A DNA stretch of 64,000 nt, from the NCBI GenBank assembly GCA_954871525.1, contig OX940868.1, positions 18,843,056-18,907,055 on the forward strand, in the 5' to 3' direction. The notes under the pieces were generated by a model. That model saw nothing but the letters and a program-made list of their open reading frames with translations, made no database searches and was not told the origin of the DNA. The first letter of the stretch is position 1, and every line of letters starts with the position of its first letter. The stretch is from Parietaria judaica. Lineage: Eukaryota; Streptophyta; Magnoliopsida; Rosales; Urticaceae. The translations under genes and the position numbers were made by a program. Below, one piece after another: positions 1 to 11,905 of the stretch.

Positions 1-8
1 TTAGTTAA

Positions 9-283
9 GTTAAGCTAGTTAGTCTATTTTTTTTTTATGTAAAATCATTTTATAACATTGTATATAACTTATAAAATGTGAGGTTGACATAATTATTTTT
101 AATTCGACGTTTTCCCGAATTGCAACCTTATTGCGGCAAAAGTAATTTTTTTTGAAATTGGTTAAATTGAGCTAGTTCTTCGTTTTTTTATGTAACTTCA
201 TTTTGTAACATTGTATATAATTTTGATACTGTGATTCTGACATAATTAGTTTTGTAATTTGACGTTTTTCAATTATTAAGGAA
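9..283. repeat. Diverged tandem repeat, about 155-bp period
   Basis: Two similar blocks follow each other (about 9-120 and 165-283). Both run through a GCTAGTT motif, a T-run, TGTAA..TCATTTT, an ATTGTATATAA core, TTGACATAATTA/CTGACATAATTA and a GACGTTTT motif. Similarity is by eye, with several substitutions and small gaps. No coding potential. Confidence 0.5.
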
Positions 284-354
284 AATATACACTTAGTATT
301 TTATGTTATAAAAAATATTTTATGTATGAAAATATACATGAAAATATTTTATAA

Positions 355-515
355 GTTTTCCATCGATAAATCTATCGATAAGCGATTAATCCATCGATAA
401 GTTCGATAAGTTTCGGTAACGGCAAACGATAAATTTTATAGGTTTTCCATCGATAAATCCATCGGCAAACGATTACTCCGTCGATAACGGCAAACGATTT
501 ATCGGCAAAAACGGC
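355..515. repeat. Cluster of ATCGATAA / CGGCAAACGAT motifs
   Basis: Within 160 bp the motif ATCGATAA or a one-base variant recurs at least six times and GGCAAACGAT three times, giving an irregular minisatellite-like block. It lies in gene-free DNA. It could be a transposon-internal subterminal repeat; no element borders were found. Confidence 0.5.
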
Positions 516-1254
516 ATTCAAATCCTTGGTGAAAATACATGTCACTCAAGCGAGAATATTTGTAGAAGGCTGTTTTAAAATAATTCAGAGAAAAATTGGA
601 CTTATGTTGCTAATTATATTTTGTTTTACAATATATAATATATCTATATTATAATGTATTAAACTATTAATTATAGTGTGGTTTTCAAGTAAATAGAGTA
701 AATATTTGATCAAAGTTGTTCGTGGTCGATGGTATATAGCTATAAGTATTTTTAATTTTACAAAAATTTAGAGAAACTTGACAAGAAAAAATATTAGAGA
801 CCAAAATAGTCAATTTTAACACAAATTAAAGACAAAATACCTTAAGTCACTAAATGTAGTAAAACAAAGATGGACATCGTTAATTGTCATGTGACATGCT
901 CACGTCATAATAAAATTGCCTTTTACAAATTACAACATTGCTACTTCTAAAAGTTGTGACCATTAGATTATCGTATAAAATGGCCTACTAAGTTTTATAT
1001 ATGTCTCAATATCAACCGAGTATATTTTAATCACGTACTGATAACAGTGTCCTTTGAGATTTTTGTTGCATGTCCAATATATTGAATATTATAAATGTAT
1101 CTTACTCATTATATGATTCATTTCAACCTTTGAATGTTATGTTTTAAGCGGAAAGTAGAAACTATATAGAATCGAAGCAATAACATTGGGGAGCTAAGTA
1201 TTACTAGAAGCAATGGAACGTGAAGCTTCTAAGCGTGAAGAAAAGGAACCATTA
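516..1254. other. Gene-free AT-rich stretch
   Basis: No ORF of note, no RNA gene and no bounded repeat seen. It ends at the decayed acyltransferase. Confidence 0.6.
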
Positions 1255-1257
1255 TTA

Positions 1258-2163
1258 GAATCTAAGTATTAAACGAACCAGCCGTACATAGTCTGCGACA
1301 ACTCCGGCGCCGAGCCTGAAGCCAACGTCCCATTGAAGAAGCTTGACTTCAACAACCTCGACGAGTCTCTCATGAAGCTTGTCGCCGTGACGCCGGACTT
1401 CCCGTTGCAAGTCCAGGTCGCGCGCTTCACCTGCGGCGACGTGTCGCTCGCCATCATGTTTGACCTCGTGCACTTCGACGTTGCTGCGTTCTGGCGCTTC
1501 CTCGTCTCGTGGGAGCGAGGCAGCTAGGAACGTGCCCTTCACGCGCTGCGTCAACCACCGTCGTTGCTGCCTCATCACGCCGCGCGAACCGCCATGTCAC
1601 CGCCCCGAGCTCGACCCCTGTACCGCATGCAGAGATCTCGAGAATCCCAACGCCGGCGGTATTGCTCCGACGCCTCTACTTCATCGAAGCCATGCAGGTC
1701 GACCGCCTCCACAGCCCAGTTGCCCCTGGCCTGACAAAGATCGAGGCGTTTCCGGCGCATGTGTGGAAAACTGTGGCGAATAGAATAAGGTGGGCCATGT
1801 GGGGCGAGTGTCGTGCAAAATGGGGTGGCTCGATAACGGGCGCGCCGGACTCAAAGGCGGAGACCGGGAATCCCTATCGGATTACGTCGGGAACGTATTG
1901 TCGCTTGCCTTCGAGGAGGCAACATGGGAGAATTGGAGCGGAAGCCACTCGTTGGTGTGGCACGGAAGGTTTACGTGGTGACTTCCGCGGTGGCGAACGG
2001 GGCACATTTCCGTGACCTCGTGGACTGGGTGGAAAGTCACCAGCCAGGGCTGATGACGTCGAAGATCGTGCTGGGGCAGGGCGGTCCGGCGTTCGTGCTG
2101 TCAGCGGGTAGGCGGTTTCCGGTGGCGCAGGTGGACTTTGTGTTCGGGCAGCCAAACATATAA
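1258..2163 (+). pseudogene. BAHD (HXXXD) acyltransferase pseudogene
   Basis: BAHD enzymes transfer acyl groups from acyl-CoA to alcohols or amines in plant secondary metabolism. Homologous blocks appear in order but in different frames. Block 1 (1258-1524) includes a stretch ending in FWRFLVSW. Block 2 (about 1640-1780) has LYFIEAMQVDRLHSP and TKIEAFPAHVWKTVANRI. Block 3 (about 1815-1920) has LSDYVGNVLSLAFEEAT. Block 4 (1924-2163) runs from a GELERKPLVGVARKVY-like stretch to VDFVFGQPNI. The catalytic HxxxD region reads FDLVHFDVAAFW, so the first His appears replaced by Leu, and the DFGxG-type C-terminal motif reads DFVFG. Frameshifts, an early TAG and the missing N-terminal third mark it as dead. 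The GC-rich blocks contrast with the AT-rich surroundings. The exact BAHD clade is not assigned. Confidence 0.82.
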
Positions 2164-2374
2164 TGTGTGGTTAGTTCATTACCATCTAACAGCCTGTTTC
2201 CGCAACAATCTTAGGAATTCATATGTCAAAAAACCAAGAACGATATAACCAATGGTGACGAGTGATGACATCTTACACGTGTATAGGTCTTAGTTAGAGC
2301 CGGCCCTAGGCAAAGGCGGACTAGGCCCGTGCTTAGGGCTCCACAAAAATGATTAAAATAAGCTTAGTTAAAAG

Positions 2375-2978
2375 CAGAGGCGAAGCTATGAAGGATTGAG
2401 GAGGGACACGTGCCCACCCTTTATTTTTAAATTTAATTTTTTTTATTGATATATAAATACATAAACTTGATTGGCGTAGCTCATGTCACCCATAAAAATA
2501 GGTTAAGGATGCGTTACTTAACCCATAGCAATAGGAACAATATTAAATTATAAACAATATACATAAATACTAAATTTAAGTACGTGTAAATTGTGTATAC
2601 TAACCAACCCATAGAAATAGCTAGGAACCAACCTGCAACGTTGATTATATATATACATTATAAATATATATATATATTTTACGTGCATATATATTAAAGG
2701 GTTTTAATTTACCAATAGATATAAAACTAAATAAGCTAAAAAGTAGATGTACTCTTAATATCGTTGCTAATGAAAAAAAAAGGTTATTGAATATGGATTA
2801 AGCATACAAATTATGTGTAATATCTTGTGAAATATTATTATTTTTTTTAGAAGTTTGACATATAACATGATAATTTTTTAGGAAATATAAAATTAATAAA
2901 AAACCGAATACTAAGAGATAAATTATGTTTAATATATATTAGTGCCCCTCCCGGTTGAAAAAGGTAGCTTCGCCACTG
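2375..2978. mobile_element. hAT MITE nested in the hAT element
   Basis: A 604-bp AT-rich element with inverted ends CAGAGGCGAAGCTA / CAGTGGCGAAGCTA. It is flanked by a perfect 8-bp duplication GTTAAAAG (2367-2374 and 2979-2986). No coding capacity. A degraded end of what may be the same family (GTGCCCCCTCC...CCGCCAATG) lies near 52655-52687. Confidence 0.87.
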
Positions 2979-3766
2979 GTTAAAAGGGCCTCAAAATTAT
3001 AATATTACTATTTAACATACACACACTTATATTATATTCGGCTAGTGCAGAGGAAACCTACTCTTTTTTTCACGCAAGAGCTCCTGTGTTCGAGCCATGC
3101 TATACTACTTTTTTTTTTCATCTATCAATTAAAAGTGGCAACTAGAGAGATCAGTATTTCTTTCCACCAATACAAAATATATAAACTGCTTTTTTTTTTT
3201 CTCTTTCTAAATTAAATATATATTTTTTTATAAAACGCTAATAATTTGACATGCTTTTCTTTCTATCTAAAACAAGATACATCTCTATAATAATTGATTA
3301 ATTATTCATAACAATGTGATTAAAAAATAAATTTTATTATTGTTAATATTTTTAAAAATATTCTATTATAATTTTTTTCTTATACTGTATATTTTTTCCC
3401 CAATTCGCCAACATATCATTTTTGAATATTTTATACTTCACTAAGAATTGAATATTTTAGTACCACATTGTTTCTATGTGAATTCAATGGCAATGGTGAT
3501 TCTATAACTAAGTGTAAAAGTAAGAGAAATTGCACCAAATAGCCAAATTGAAACATAGGATTAGCAAAATAGCCAAACTTTGGTTAATTTTGTAAACTAG
3601 CCAATTAACATGAGGTGGCATTTTAAAAACATTTTTTTTATCTCTATAATACCCTTTAATTAATCATTTTAATTATAATTTTCGTAATTAATTAAAAAAA
3701 TCAGCACAAATCAAGCTTAATTAATTATGCACAATTTAATAGCCAATTTGAATCATTTTACATCGA

Positions 3767-3819
3767 CCCTCCCTCCCTCCCTCCCTCCCTCCCTCCCTCC
3801 CTCCCTCCCTCCCTCCCTC

Positions 3820-3864
<45 letters not shown>
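3767..3864. repeat. (CCCT)n / (CT)n microsatellite
   Basis: About 50 bp of CCCT units pass into about 45 bp of CT units. It is inside the Mutator-like element and produces long spurious Pro/Leu/Ser or Arg/Glu ORFs on both strands. Confidence 0.95.
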
Positions 3865-3867
<3 letters not shown>

Positions 3868-4343
3868 CTGGACAAGGCTGACGCCAATCACGAAGAAGAC
3901 GAGGCTGACGCCGGCGAGGACTAGGCTTGCAACAAGATGGAGGGCATCCGCTTCCGAACGATCGGCGACGACTTGACGAACGCGCAGATTCTCCCCAATT
4001 TCCCATCTTCTTCGAGCTTCCATAATCGGCGAAACAATAAACGACCATTAACGGCGAAACCATCACTGGCGATAATCTTCATCACCTGCTATTAACGGGT
4101 ATGGTATTTGATTATTCAACACATGCATTGTGTTTTGGATGTTTAAATACACGATTTTCGTTAGGGATTTTTTCTGTAAATTTGCGATTTTTGGGTTAAT
4201 TCCGAAATCGATTTCATGTATTTTTTACGAATTTTTTCATGTGTTTATATTGATGTAATTAAGAATGTTTGGCACGTGTTTATTTTCATGAATTTTATAA
4301 TCGATTGCATGTTCATCGTCGTTGTTAAATCTTATTCTTATCA

Positions 4344-4716
4344 TTGATTGCATCTTCATCATGTATTTTCCTCGATGAAATCCGTTTTGTATGTGTTTTT
4401 TTTCTGTTTTTTCTTGAATCGAGTTCTTTGGTTGTGTTAATTTCTGTTTTTACTTACTGAAATCTCCCTTAATTTATGTTGGTTGTCTTGTTTAAATTAA
4501 TAGGTTACAATCAGTCTCGCGTATTTATTCATCGATTGCATCTTCATCATGTATTTTCCTTGCTGAAATCCATTTTTTAATGTGTTTGTTTATGTTTTTT
4601 CTTGAATTGAGTTCACTGATTGTGTTATTTTCTGTTTTTCCTTGCTGAAATCTCCCTCAATTTCTGTTGATTGTCGTTGGTTGTCTTGTTTTGATTAATA
4701 GGTTACAATCTGTCTC
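4344..4716. repeat. Tandem duplication of about 185 bp
   Basis: Two adjacent similar units (about 4344-4520 and 4533-4716) each begin near GATTGCATCTTCATCATG and end near AGGTTACAATC.GTCTCGC. They lie in the intron-like part of the Mutator-like element. Sequence drift suggests the duplication is not recent. Confidence 0.75.
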
Positions 4717-6120
4717 GCTTTAATTTCAAAATATTTTTGTTAATGTGTATTAATTCGTGTTAGTGTGTGTTTATAGTCACAGGATTCGGAGATGAAGCTC
4801 CCCGACGAGGAGGAAGACTCAAGTTTGAAGGAACTAGCCAATCAAGGTTGATGATCAGGAGATTAACGAAATTATGGAGAAGGATAGGCAGAGACATTTA
4901 AAATGAATCGAATCAATATAGTTAATTCTTGTTAATATATAGGTTAATTCGTGTCAATGTATATGGTTTCAAATTATTTTGAATTGTTAAGGTGGTTAAT
5001 TCGATCAAGGATTTCATGTTAGTGTTTGTAATATGACTTTATCCAACATATTTACTCGGCAACGTGTATTCTTGTTCCGGTAAAAAAACTCGCGTTCATT
5101 ATGTGCATCAACAGATATCAACGTGCATTAACCACGTATATCAACACAATAAACAACATATATTAACAGATATAAACGTCGTATATAAGACAACGAAAAA
5201 TAAAATTTTTGTTTTGGGAACCATGAAAAATTGAAATTAAACCCTAAAAACGTGAAAATTATTAGCTAAAAGTGTGTGTAAATTCAAATATTTTTTTCCC
5301 TGTTTCATTGCTAATTAGTTTCCTGTTTTTAATAAATAAGGTTAATTTAAAAAATAATTGATTAATTAATTAATTTTCTAATTAAAAATGCGTTATTAAA
5401 ATATTAGTGTGAGTGTGTAACATGACTATTAGTCAATATATTTACACGAGACATTTAAGGTGTAGTTGGGTTGTTACCTTATTTATAGCACCACTAATTG
5501 ATATGCATGCATTTATTGTTGCCTAATATATCTAATTAACAAATAATTCAGTTGATGATCTTAATTACGTATAATAAGTGAAAAATAACTATTAATGTAT
5601 ATTATTAATGATTAAGGGTGTTGTAGTAATTTTATTTAGATTAATATGGTTAATTGGCTAGTTTAAAAAATTAACCAAAGTTTGGCTATTTTGCTAAACA
5701 CACTTTCAGATTTGGCTATTTATCCAAAGCGCCCTAAAAGTAAACTATCAATATTCACTAATTAGGGGCCTCATGAAAATAAATCGCCTAGAGCCCCCGA
5801 ATACCCAAGGCCGGCCCTGGTCTTAGTATCACCTTGAAGCTAAAAAGCTTGGCCGGAATGGTTTTCGAAAGCCGGTTTTATTTGAAATGGTTGTACTTGT
5901 AAAATGTATAGATATTTAGCTTATTTAAAACAGTCTTATAGGGGGAACCAGTTCGGTTTGGTTCAGTTTTGACCATTTTCAAACAAAAAGGCTAAACCAA
6001 AATTCACTACTTTGGATTAAGTTATTTTTGGGTTATCGATTATGAAAACCGTTTCCCGTTAAAAATGTAAATGATAATGGATACGCTTTGATGAACCACA
6101 TTTTGGAACTATTCGTAATC

Positions 6121-6376
6121 CCGGTTAGTTCATTACCATTAAACAACATGTTTCCACAACAATCATACTGAGTTCATATGAATAAAAACAGAGAAGAACG
6201 ATATAACAAATGGCGATGACAACTTACACCTGTATCGGATTCATCTTAGAGCTAAAAGGCTTGACCTGAATGGTCCATGAAAGCCTGTTCTTGTTGAAAT
6301 GGGTGCATTTATAAAATATTAAGATTTTTGCGTGAATGAACGTCTTATAAGGGGAAACCGGTTCGGTTCAATCCCT
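6121..6376. repeat. Second copy of a 260-bp tandem duplication; the first copy holds the hAT element
   Basis: This segment matches 2168-2294 joined to 5828-5965, the DNA on both sides of the hAT element. Shared landmarks are GGTTAGTTCATTACCAT, AGAACGATATAAC, a GAAAGCC block and GTCTTATA..GGGAA. Joining the hAT flanks with a single GTCTTAGT restores collinearity, so this copy serves as an internal reference for the pre-insertion site. Confidence 0.82.
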
Positions 6377-6505
6377 CTCACGCATTTGTCTCGAACACCC
6401 ATGAACGGAGAAGAAAAAAAAACCTTTTTAAAAATCGATATTATAGTCCAAAAATAATCAGTTATCAATTATCAGTATCACTTGTCACTTGTCACTTGTC
6501 AGTAT

Positions 6506-7446
6506 TGTTGACGTGGTTTCGCACGCCAACTGTCGAGTGTATTGCGAATGAGATTTCGATTCGAATGTGCTAAGATTCTTATGGATCCTGATCTCCGCGT
6601 CGTCAATACTAGTGGCGATGACACACGAAATAGGAGAACGGAATAAACAAATAAAACACCAGAGTTTTTTAGAGAGGTTCGTCCCAATGCGGTAGTTGAC
6701 TACGTCCTCTGTACGTTTATTGCTTTAGAAAGATTGATCAATCGAAACCACAAGCCAATTCCTGATCGATCGAAAATGAAAGAAAAACACTCTGAAGATC
6801 TGGACTCTCAAGACTCTTTTCTCTCAAATGTGGATGCTTGCGTGCGTGTAGAGGGGCTGCCTTCTTGCTTTTATAGACGTCTGCTTCTGCCCGTTGGAGG
6901 TGGTCGTTGGTAGTGGCTTCGAGTCCGGAGCTTGACTTGCTGCCGAGCTGACACGTGGGCCACGTCTTGCGAGATTGTCGTAGTAGTGGACCTTGACTGG
7001 TCATCGTGGAGTTTGAATTCAGGTCGTGGCTGTTTTTCTGGTCGGTCTTCGGAGGCATGAATTGAAGTGGCTGACCAGATCTGCTCGTGCTTGAACGTAG
7101 AGCTCTTCTCTGCTCGGGGGGTTTTATTTGGCTTCTGCTCGGTTCCCTTTTGAGACAATCAGTTCGGGAGGAGCTTTGGGTGTTGGTTTTAACCAAGTGT
7201 TTGAAGTGAGATTTTGAGTTCTGTTCGGATTCTTCCTTTGGAACTCTGCTCAGACTTCTTTTGAGCATATTCTGCTCGGGCGAATATTTTGCATTCTGGG
7301 CTTTTAGTTCTGCTCGGGCCCAGACATGATCAAGTGACTAGTGGGCTTTTGGGCTTTGCTTTTCACATGCCTAATTTCGTTTGAATATTTAAATTTGATT
7401 AATGACCTCATAATTCCGATTTGTGGAACGAATTTGCACATCAACA
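6506..7446 (-). mobile_element. Solo LTR (941 bp), probably Copia-type
   Basis: The unit starts TGTTGA and ends TCAACA, with a perfect 5-bp duplication AGTAT on each side (6501-6505, 7447-7451). There is no internal retrotransposon region, so it is a recombined solo LTR. On the minus strand a TATA box (CTATAAAAGC, about 6867-6876) precedes a leader-like stretch, which sets the orientation. A 176-codon minus ORF inside it (6738-7268) has no recognisable domain. Confidence 0.85.
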
Positions 7447-8020
7447 AGTATATTCTAAAAGGATTGTATTTTTTTTTTTTTGAGACAGAGGATTGTACTT
7501 TTACGGTTTTACCATAATTATTTTTTTAATATTTCAGTGCTAAAAAAGTTTTTGGTATTTTAATCATAATGATAATTTATTATATGTTATGCATGTGGGG
7601 AGAAAAAAAAAAAGATAACTTTTTAAGTAGGGGTGAAAAAAAAATGGAAATATGGGTTTTAAATCGCATTTGGATCTGAACTGTTTAAAAAAAAAAAAAA
7701 CACACAACCGCATTAAACTGGAATTAGTTCTTTTTCAAAACCATATCTAGGTTAAAATCGATTCGTGGTTTAGCAACGACCACCTCCAAGAGCATAGATA
7801 AAATCGAAAAAATGTAAAAATAAAATTTTATGTAAAAAAATTTATGTCTTTGTGAAAATCATGATTATTAAATGCTTTTTGAAAAATGAGTTTTGTACTG
7901 CTCGTTTCTTTGAGTATCTTTTTCCACTTTGTATACCCAATGCTCGATTTTGTTTTTAAATACATACTAATCTTTTGTTTGAAATTTAGGTTTTGGAGTT
8001 TGTGAAAAAAAAAGGTTAGT
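7447..8020. other. F-box gene upstream region with MITE-like remnant
   Basis: An AT-rich spacer. At about 7625-7790 a block beginning TAGGGGTGAAAA and containing AAATCGCATTTGGATC resembles the 33390-33605 block and looks like an eroded MITE. The last 60 bp, before the ATG at 8021, would be the F-box 5'-UTR. Confidence 0.45.
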
Positions 8021-10169
8021 ATGGATTGCAACGTCGATCTGATCTCCAAGCTACCGGTGCATATCTTGCACCAAATTCAGATGCGTCTCCATGTCGCTGA
8101 ATTTTATAGAACAGCTGTGTTGTCCAAGTATTGGAATTTTGCTCATAAGTCCAATCCCGCGTTCTGCTTCGACCAAAAAGAATTTATGAAGCGCATCGAC
8201 AAGGATACGCCGGACTACCAAGATCGAGTCGAAGAGTTCTTGAGCGTTGTTGATTCGTCTCTGCAAACATTTACTCAGAGTGGGCTTAGGATTCAGAGCT
8301 TGATTCTCAGTTTGCATAGCATCCAAGCCCACTCGATTTCGCGCATCAATGCTTGGCTCCCCTTTGCTCTTAGCAACGGTATTTTTCGGCTGCTATTCGG
8401 AGCCATTCTCCATCCAGCCCACCAAAGTATTGCCTACCCTCTCTCAGAGACGGTGTTTTCCATAAACTCAAATGCGGGTTCCTCCAAGTTTTTTAATCTT
8501 CAATACTTGGCTCTGTTTGAGGTCATCGCGAGCGAGAAAATCATCCGAGATATCACCGAAAACTGCCCCAACATCACGAAGCTCATGTTTTGGCACATTT
8601 ATGGCTCTAAGAGCATTGAGATCTCCAAACTCCATAAACTCGAGCACTTAGAGATACTGTTGGTACCTGAAACCGAGAGGATCTTCGTTGATGCCCCATC
8701 TCTCCTACACTTCCGGTGCCAGTATTTTGTGCCTGGTGCGTCTGATCTGAGTTCGTGTCATGCTCTGAAATATTTGGAAGTAAATAATAGTGAAATCACT
8801 GGTGATGAAATTGGTGTGTTGATGTCGAGATTTCCCGGCCTCGAGACTCTTAAACTTGCCTTTTGCCAGGTTCTTAATAAGGTTAGGATCACTCATCTGC
8901 GGCTCAAGTCTCTCACGATCAGTCAATGCAGTAAGATTGAATCTATTTTCATTGATGCCCCAACTTTATCACAATTCACATTCGAAGCCGCCATTGTGAA
9001 ATTTCCTCACATGTCGTCAAACTTTGTTCGTGGCAACGTGGATGTGAGATATAACTTGGACGCTCCGCTTAGAGTTGTACTTGACAGTTCTAAGTTTGTT
9101 GACTTGAGAAGATTCCTCGAAAACCCAACTATGCTTAATTATTTGACAATATCCTTCTTTGGTAACGAGGTATATATGCGTGGCTTTCAATTGAGGTTCG
9201 GAGTATCTTTTTTTCTATTGAGTTTGCGACAAAAGGTTCTTCTTGGCGCTGACTTTTTTTTTCCTTTCTTTTTCTTTCCGGTGGTAGGTTTGTTTTGATT
9301 CCAAGGTGGCGGGAGAAGACGGGAATCCAACATTAGTCAAAGTGGATCATTTGGAACTCAAATGTCTATATTATATAGACGAAACTCGTTGTGCTGCTCT
9401 TTTGGAAGGAGTGCTATGGAGCTGCCATCCGAAGATTATATCTTTTTCAATAAATGACAATGTCGAGATTTGTCTCCAAAAGGTATGAAAAATCCTGCTC
9501 TAATTTTCTCTTTTATGGCATTTTCGTGTATCTTGTTAGTTTGTTGTGGTCCGAGGCAAAAACAAAACTAGGCTCTTTATGTTCACGTGTGCGGCACCAA
9601 TACTTTTTAGTCAATTCCTCTAGATTTTTAATCCATTGTACATAATTGAATGTTCGAGATTGACTTTCGTTTTTCTTTATTAACGTAGGTTTATTAAATG
9701 TTTTTGCACAAAATGTACAGAATCTTTCACTCTTTATTATGTTAATGTATTAGATAGCACATTTGTGATTAAACTAGAGGTTTATAATTCTTGGAGTACA
9801 TTCTTTGTCTGTCTACGAATTCAGAATACTAAGATTGATGTGTAGATTTTCTGCGAGAAACTATTGCGAAGCGAAGATCGATCGTGCTGCAATGGGACCA
9901 AGAGCATGTGCTGGCATCAGAACTTGAAAGTTGCGAAGATCGATCTTAATGGAGATTTTTCATTGAATGATAAAAGCGATGGAATTGAATACGAACAATT
10001 TCGTCTTGCGTTGGATCAACCGTCAATTTTTCAGACGAATAAAAAAGTGCGGTTTCTGTTGGATTGGGATGATGGTACAACTACCGTAGATCAGACCGCG
10101 GTAGAGCTACCCAAACGTAAAAGAAAAGCCGGAAAGCCCTTGCGCAGCTGGCAATGTTATAGCAACTGA
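8021..10169 (+). CDS. F-box/LRR-type protein, intact three-exon gene
   Basis: Plant F-box proteins are substrate receptors of SCF E3 ubiquitin ligases; the target here is unknown. Inferred exons are 8021-9169, 9288-9482 and 9846-10169. All junctions are phase 0 with GT-AG sites (GAG|GTATAT, GTAG|GTTTG, AAG|GTATGA, GTAG|ATTTT), giving 555 residues. An F-box-like segment lies at residues 5-50 (DLISKLPVHILHQIQMRL), and leucine-rich stretches follow at about 150-330 (KYLEVNNSEITGDEIGVL). The C-terminal exons carry the LLEGVLWSCHPKIISFS block usual in this family. A paralogue with the same exon structure but broken lies at 16533-23916, and the splice sites agree between the two. The single-exon ORF ending at 9298 is intron read-through. 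Expression and ligase partner cannot be read from sequence. Confidence 0.88.
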
Positions 10170-11378
10170 AACATAATCTTTCGAGTCTAATTTATTTTCA
10201 GCTCGTTTGTTTTGTTAAATATACTAGCAAACGTGCATAATATGAAAACCTTCCCAACACGGGCCTAGCGAGTGCAGCCGACTCCACTCGACCCAGCCGA
10301 GCCCTTATTGTTATTTTATTAATTTAATTGGCATATTAGAGGCATAAGTTCTAATAGTATTTCAAAAAGAAACGATAAGTACCAATTTTTTAGCCAGAAA
10401 CATCAAGGACTGATCGACACTGAAAAAGTGAAAGGCGGTTGTTGACCAATAAAACCGAAACGACATATTTGACTGGACAATGTCCTGACCGAAATTTGAG
10501 ATCAATGTTGTTAAAAGAGTTTTAAATTTTAATTTTTATAATTATTCTGTCCATTTGTTTTTTGAAAAATGGAAATATTGTGTTCATTTTGTTAGTCGAA
10601 AAGATGAATTGTTTTTTTTTTTTTTAAATTAAAAGATGAATTGTTGTTGTGCTAAGTTGTTCAAAAAGGTGACGCGTTATTAATTTATCAGATTAGTTCA
10701 CTTGCAGTTTAATTGACGAACGATAAATACAATCAATTGATAGACTTAAAAGAAAGATAAACGACGTTCTTTCTTTGAATACTGGCCGTTAAAATTAGAA
10801 AACGACAGCAAAATAATACGACAAAACGGCTTCACTATAAAAAAAAATATAGTTACAAAAATTACAAGACATATATATAGAATAAGAAAAAAGTAAATTG
10901 TATTTCACTTAATCGTTTCAGACGACAGCTAATATAAAGGTGACAAACTCGTAGGGATTCTGATTTACAAATTTCAGAATTCCCATGCTTATATTTAAAA
11001 TAAAAAAAAATATGACTTGCTATCTTAAATATGGAATGATATAAAAATGTTGATTTAAGAAAATATGCGAAACTCAAAATAAATTTGACAAATCGGATCT
11101 TGAATATCACATAATTGCAAAAAGTTGACATCATTAATGAAAGAAATAGTAAAAAACTAACAAAAGGTGTACCGATCACAAAAAAAAAAAAATTTGAATA
11201 CTTTTCTCATAATTTTTTTAATTCGACTCTATGTTGCCCTATTTCTAAACAAATTGAGTACTTTTACCACTAATAACCCGACTAAATTTGCAAAAAGATT
11301 TTATCGTGTTACCTGAAGTGGGATATACTTTTTATATTCATATACGTAGTCTTAATGACTTCTCAGCTATAATGCTAT
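10170..11378. other. Intergenic, with eroded dispersed repeats
   Basis: No gene. The stretch at about 11225-11280 (TGTTGCCCTATTTCTAAAC..., then TTTTACCACTAATAACC) matches 61287-61333, so both are copies of one dispersed element end. A related ACCAATTTTTTAGCC motif lies near 10380. The rest is AT-rich. Confidence 0.45.
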
Positions 11379-11905
11379 TGTTATGGGTGTTTTTCGAAGC
11401 CTAGAAAAATTAGGCCTAGCCCAAAAACATGCCCAAAAGGTCAACGCGCCTTCCACAAAAAAGTCACCCAGGACCCGGCCCAAAAGTAAACAGGACTCGG
11501 CCCGAAAAAAGTTCAGTAGAAAGTCAGTTACTTTTATCGCAAAGAGATCACTATTTGCATCGAGCATCGCGCAACGCAATATCTTAATTGCTCAGTGGCC
11601 CAACAAAATAATTATTAATTACTTAGAGATCCCTAAATTCTTCTATATATAGAAGCTCATTTCAATCAAAACGGCAACTAAGATCAACTCACAAAAAACG
11701 ATCTCTAAAGGGATAAAATCTCCGTTTTTCATTCTCTTAAATAAATACCCGACTAATATTGAGCGTCGGAGGTGGATACAGAGGCATCCCATCCGTACCT
11801 CTTCAAGTTCACGTTTTTTGTTTGCTCAAATACGGAAATAGAGGCGTCCATTTCGGATGATATTTCTGGCCTATCAAGAGCGATGAATCAAGCTTTTCGG
11901 CTAGG
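11379..11905 (+). mobile_element. Gypsy-like LTR fragment
   Basis: It begins TGTTATGGGTGTTTTTCGAAG, close to the start of the 40211 element (TGTTATGAGTATTTTCAGA). A plus-strand TATA box (CTATATATAGAAG) lies near 11642. It is followed by ACGATCTCTAAAGGGATAAAATC and a TTGAGCGTCGGAGG motif that I associate with plant Ty3/Gypsy LTRs. The right border and a target-site duplication were not found, so the end is approximate. Confidence 0.5.

Larger units (their letters stand above)
3524..5734. mobile_element. Mutator-like element (possible Pack-MULE) nested in the hAT element
   Basis: A perfect 9-bp duplication TAAAAGTAA (3515-3523 and 5735-5743) brackets a 2.2-kb element. Its long inverted ends carry repeated AAATAGCCAAA motifs: left about 3531-3606, right about 5645-5730. 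No transposase was found. The middle has a gene-like leader: a CCCT/CT microsatellite, then a GC-richer stretch 3865-4090 with a 52-codon ORF at 3935, then intron-like T-rich DNA. This resembles a captured 5'-gene segment, but the donor gene was not recognised. Confidence 0.82.
2295..5819. mobile_element. hAT-type DNA transposon, 3.5 kb, non-autonomous
   Basis: The element is flanked by a perfect 8-bp target-site duplication GTCTTAGT (2287-2294 and 5820-5827). The ends are imperfect inverted repeats, TAGAGCCGGCCCTAGGC on the left and CAGGGCCGGCCTTGGGT on the right read inward. An 8-bp duplication and these ends fit the hAT superfamily. No transposase is visible, so it is non-autonomous. Most of its length is two younger nested insertions: a MITE at 2375-2978 and a Mutator-like element at 3524-5734. 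Confidence 0.87.

Noticed and set aside
3727..4066. Pro/Ser/Leu-rich and Arg/Glu-rich ORFs
   Set aside because: They are read through the CCCT/CT microsatellite.
6738..7268. 176-codon minus-strand ORF
   Set aside because: Lies wholly inside a solo LTR with perfect TSD; no recognisable protein motif.
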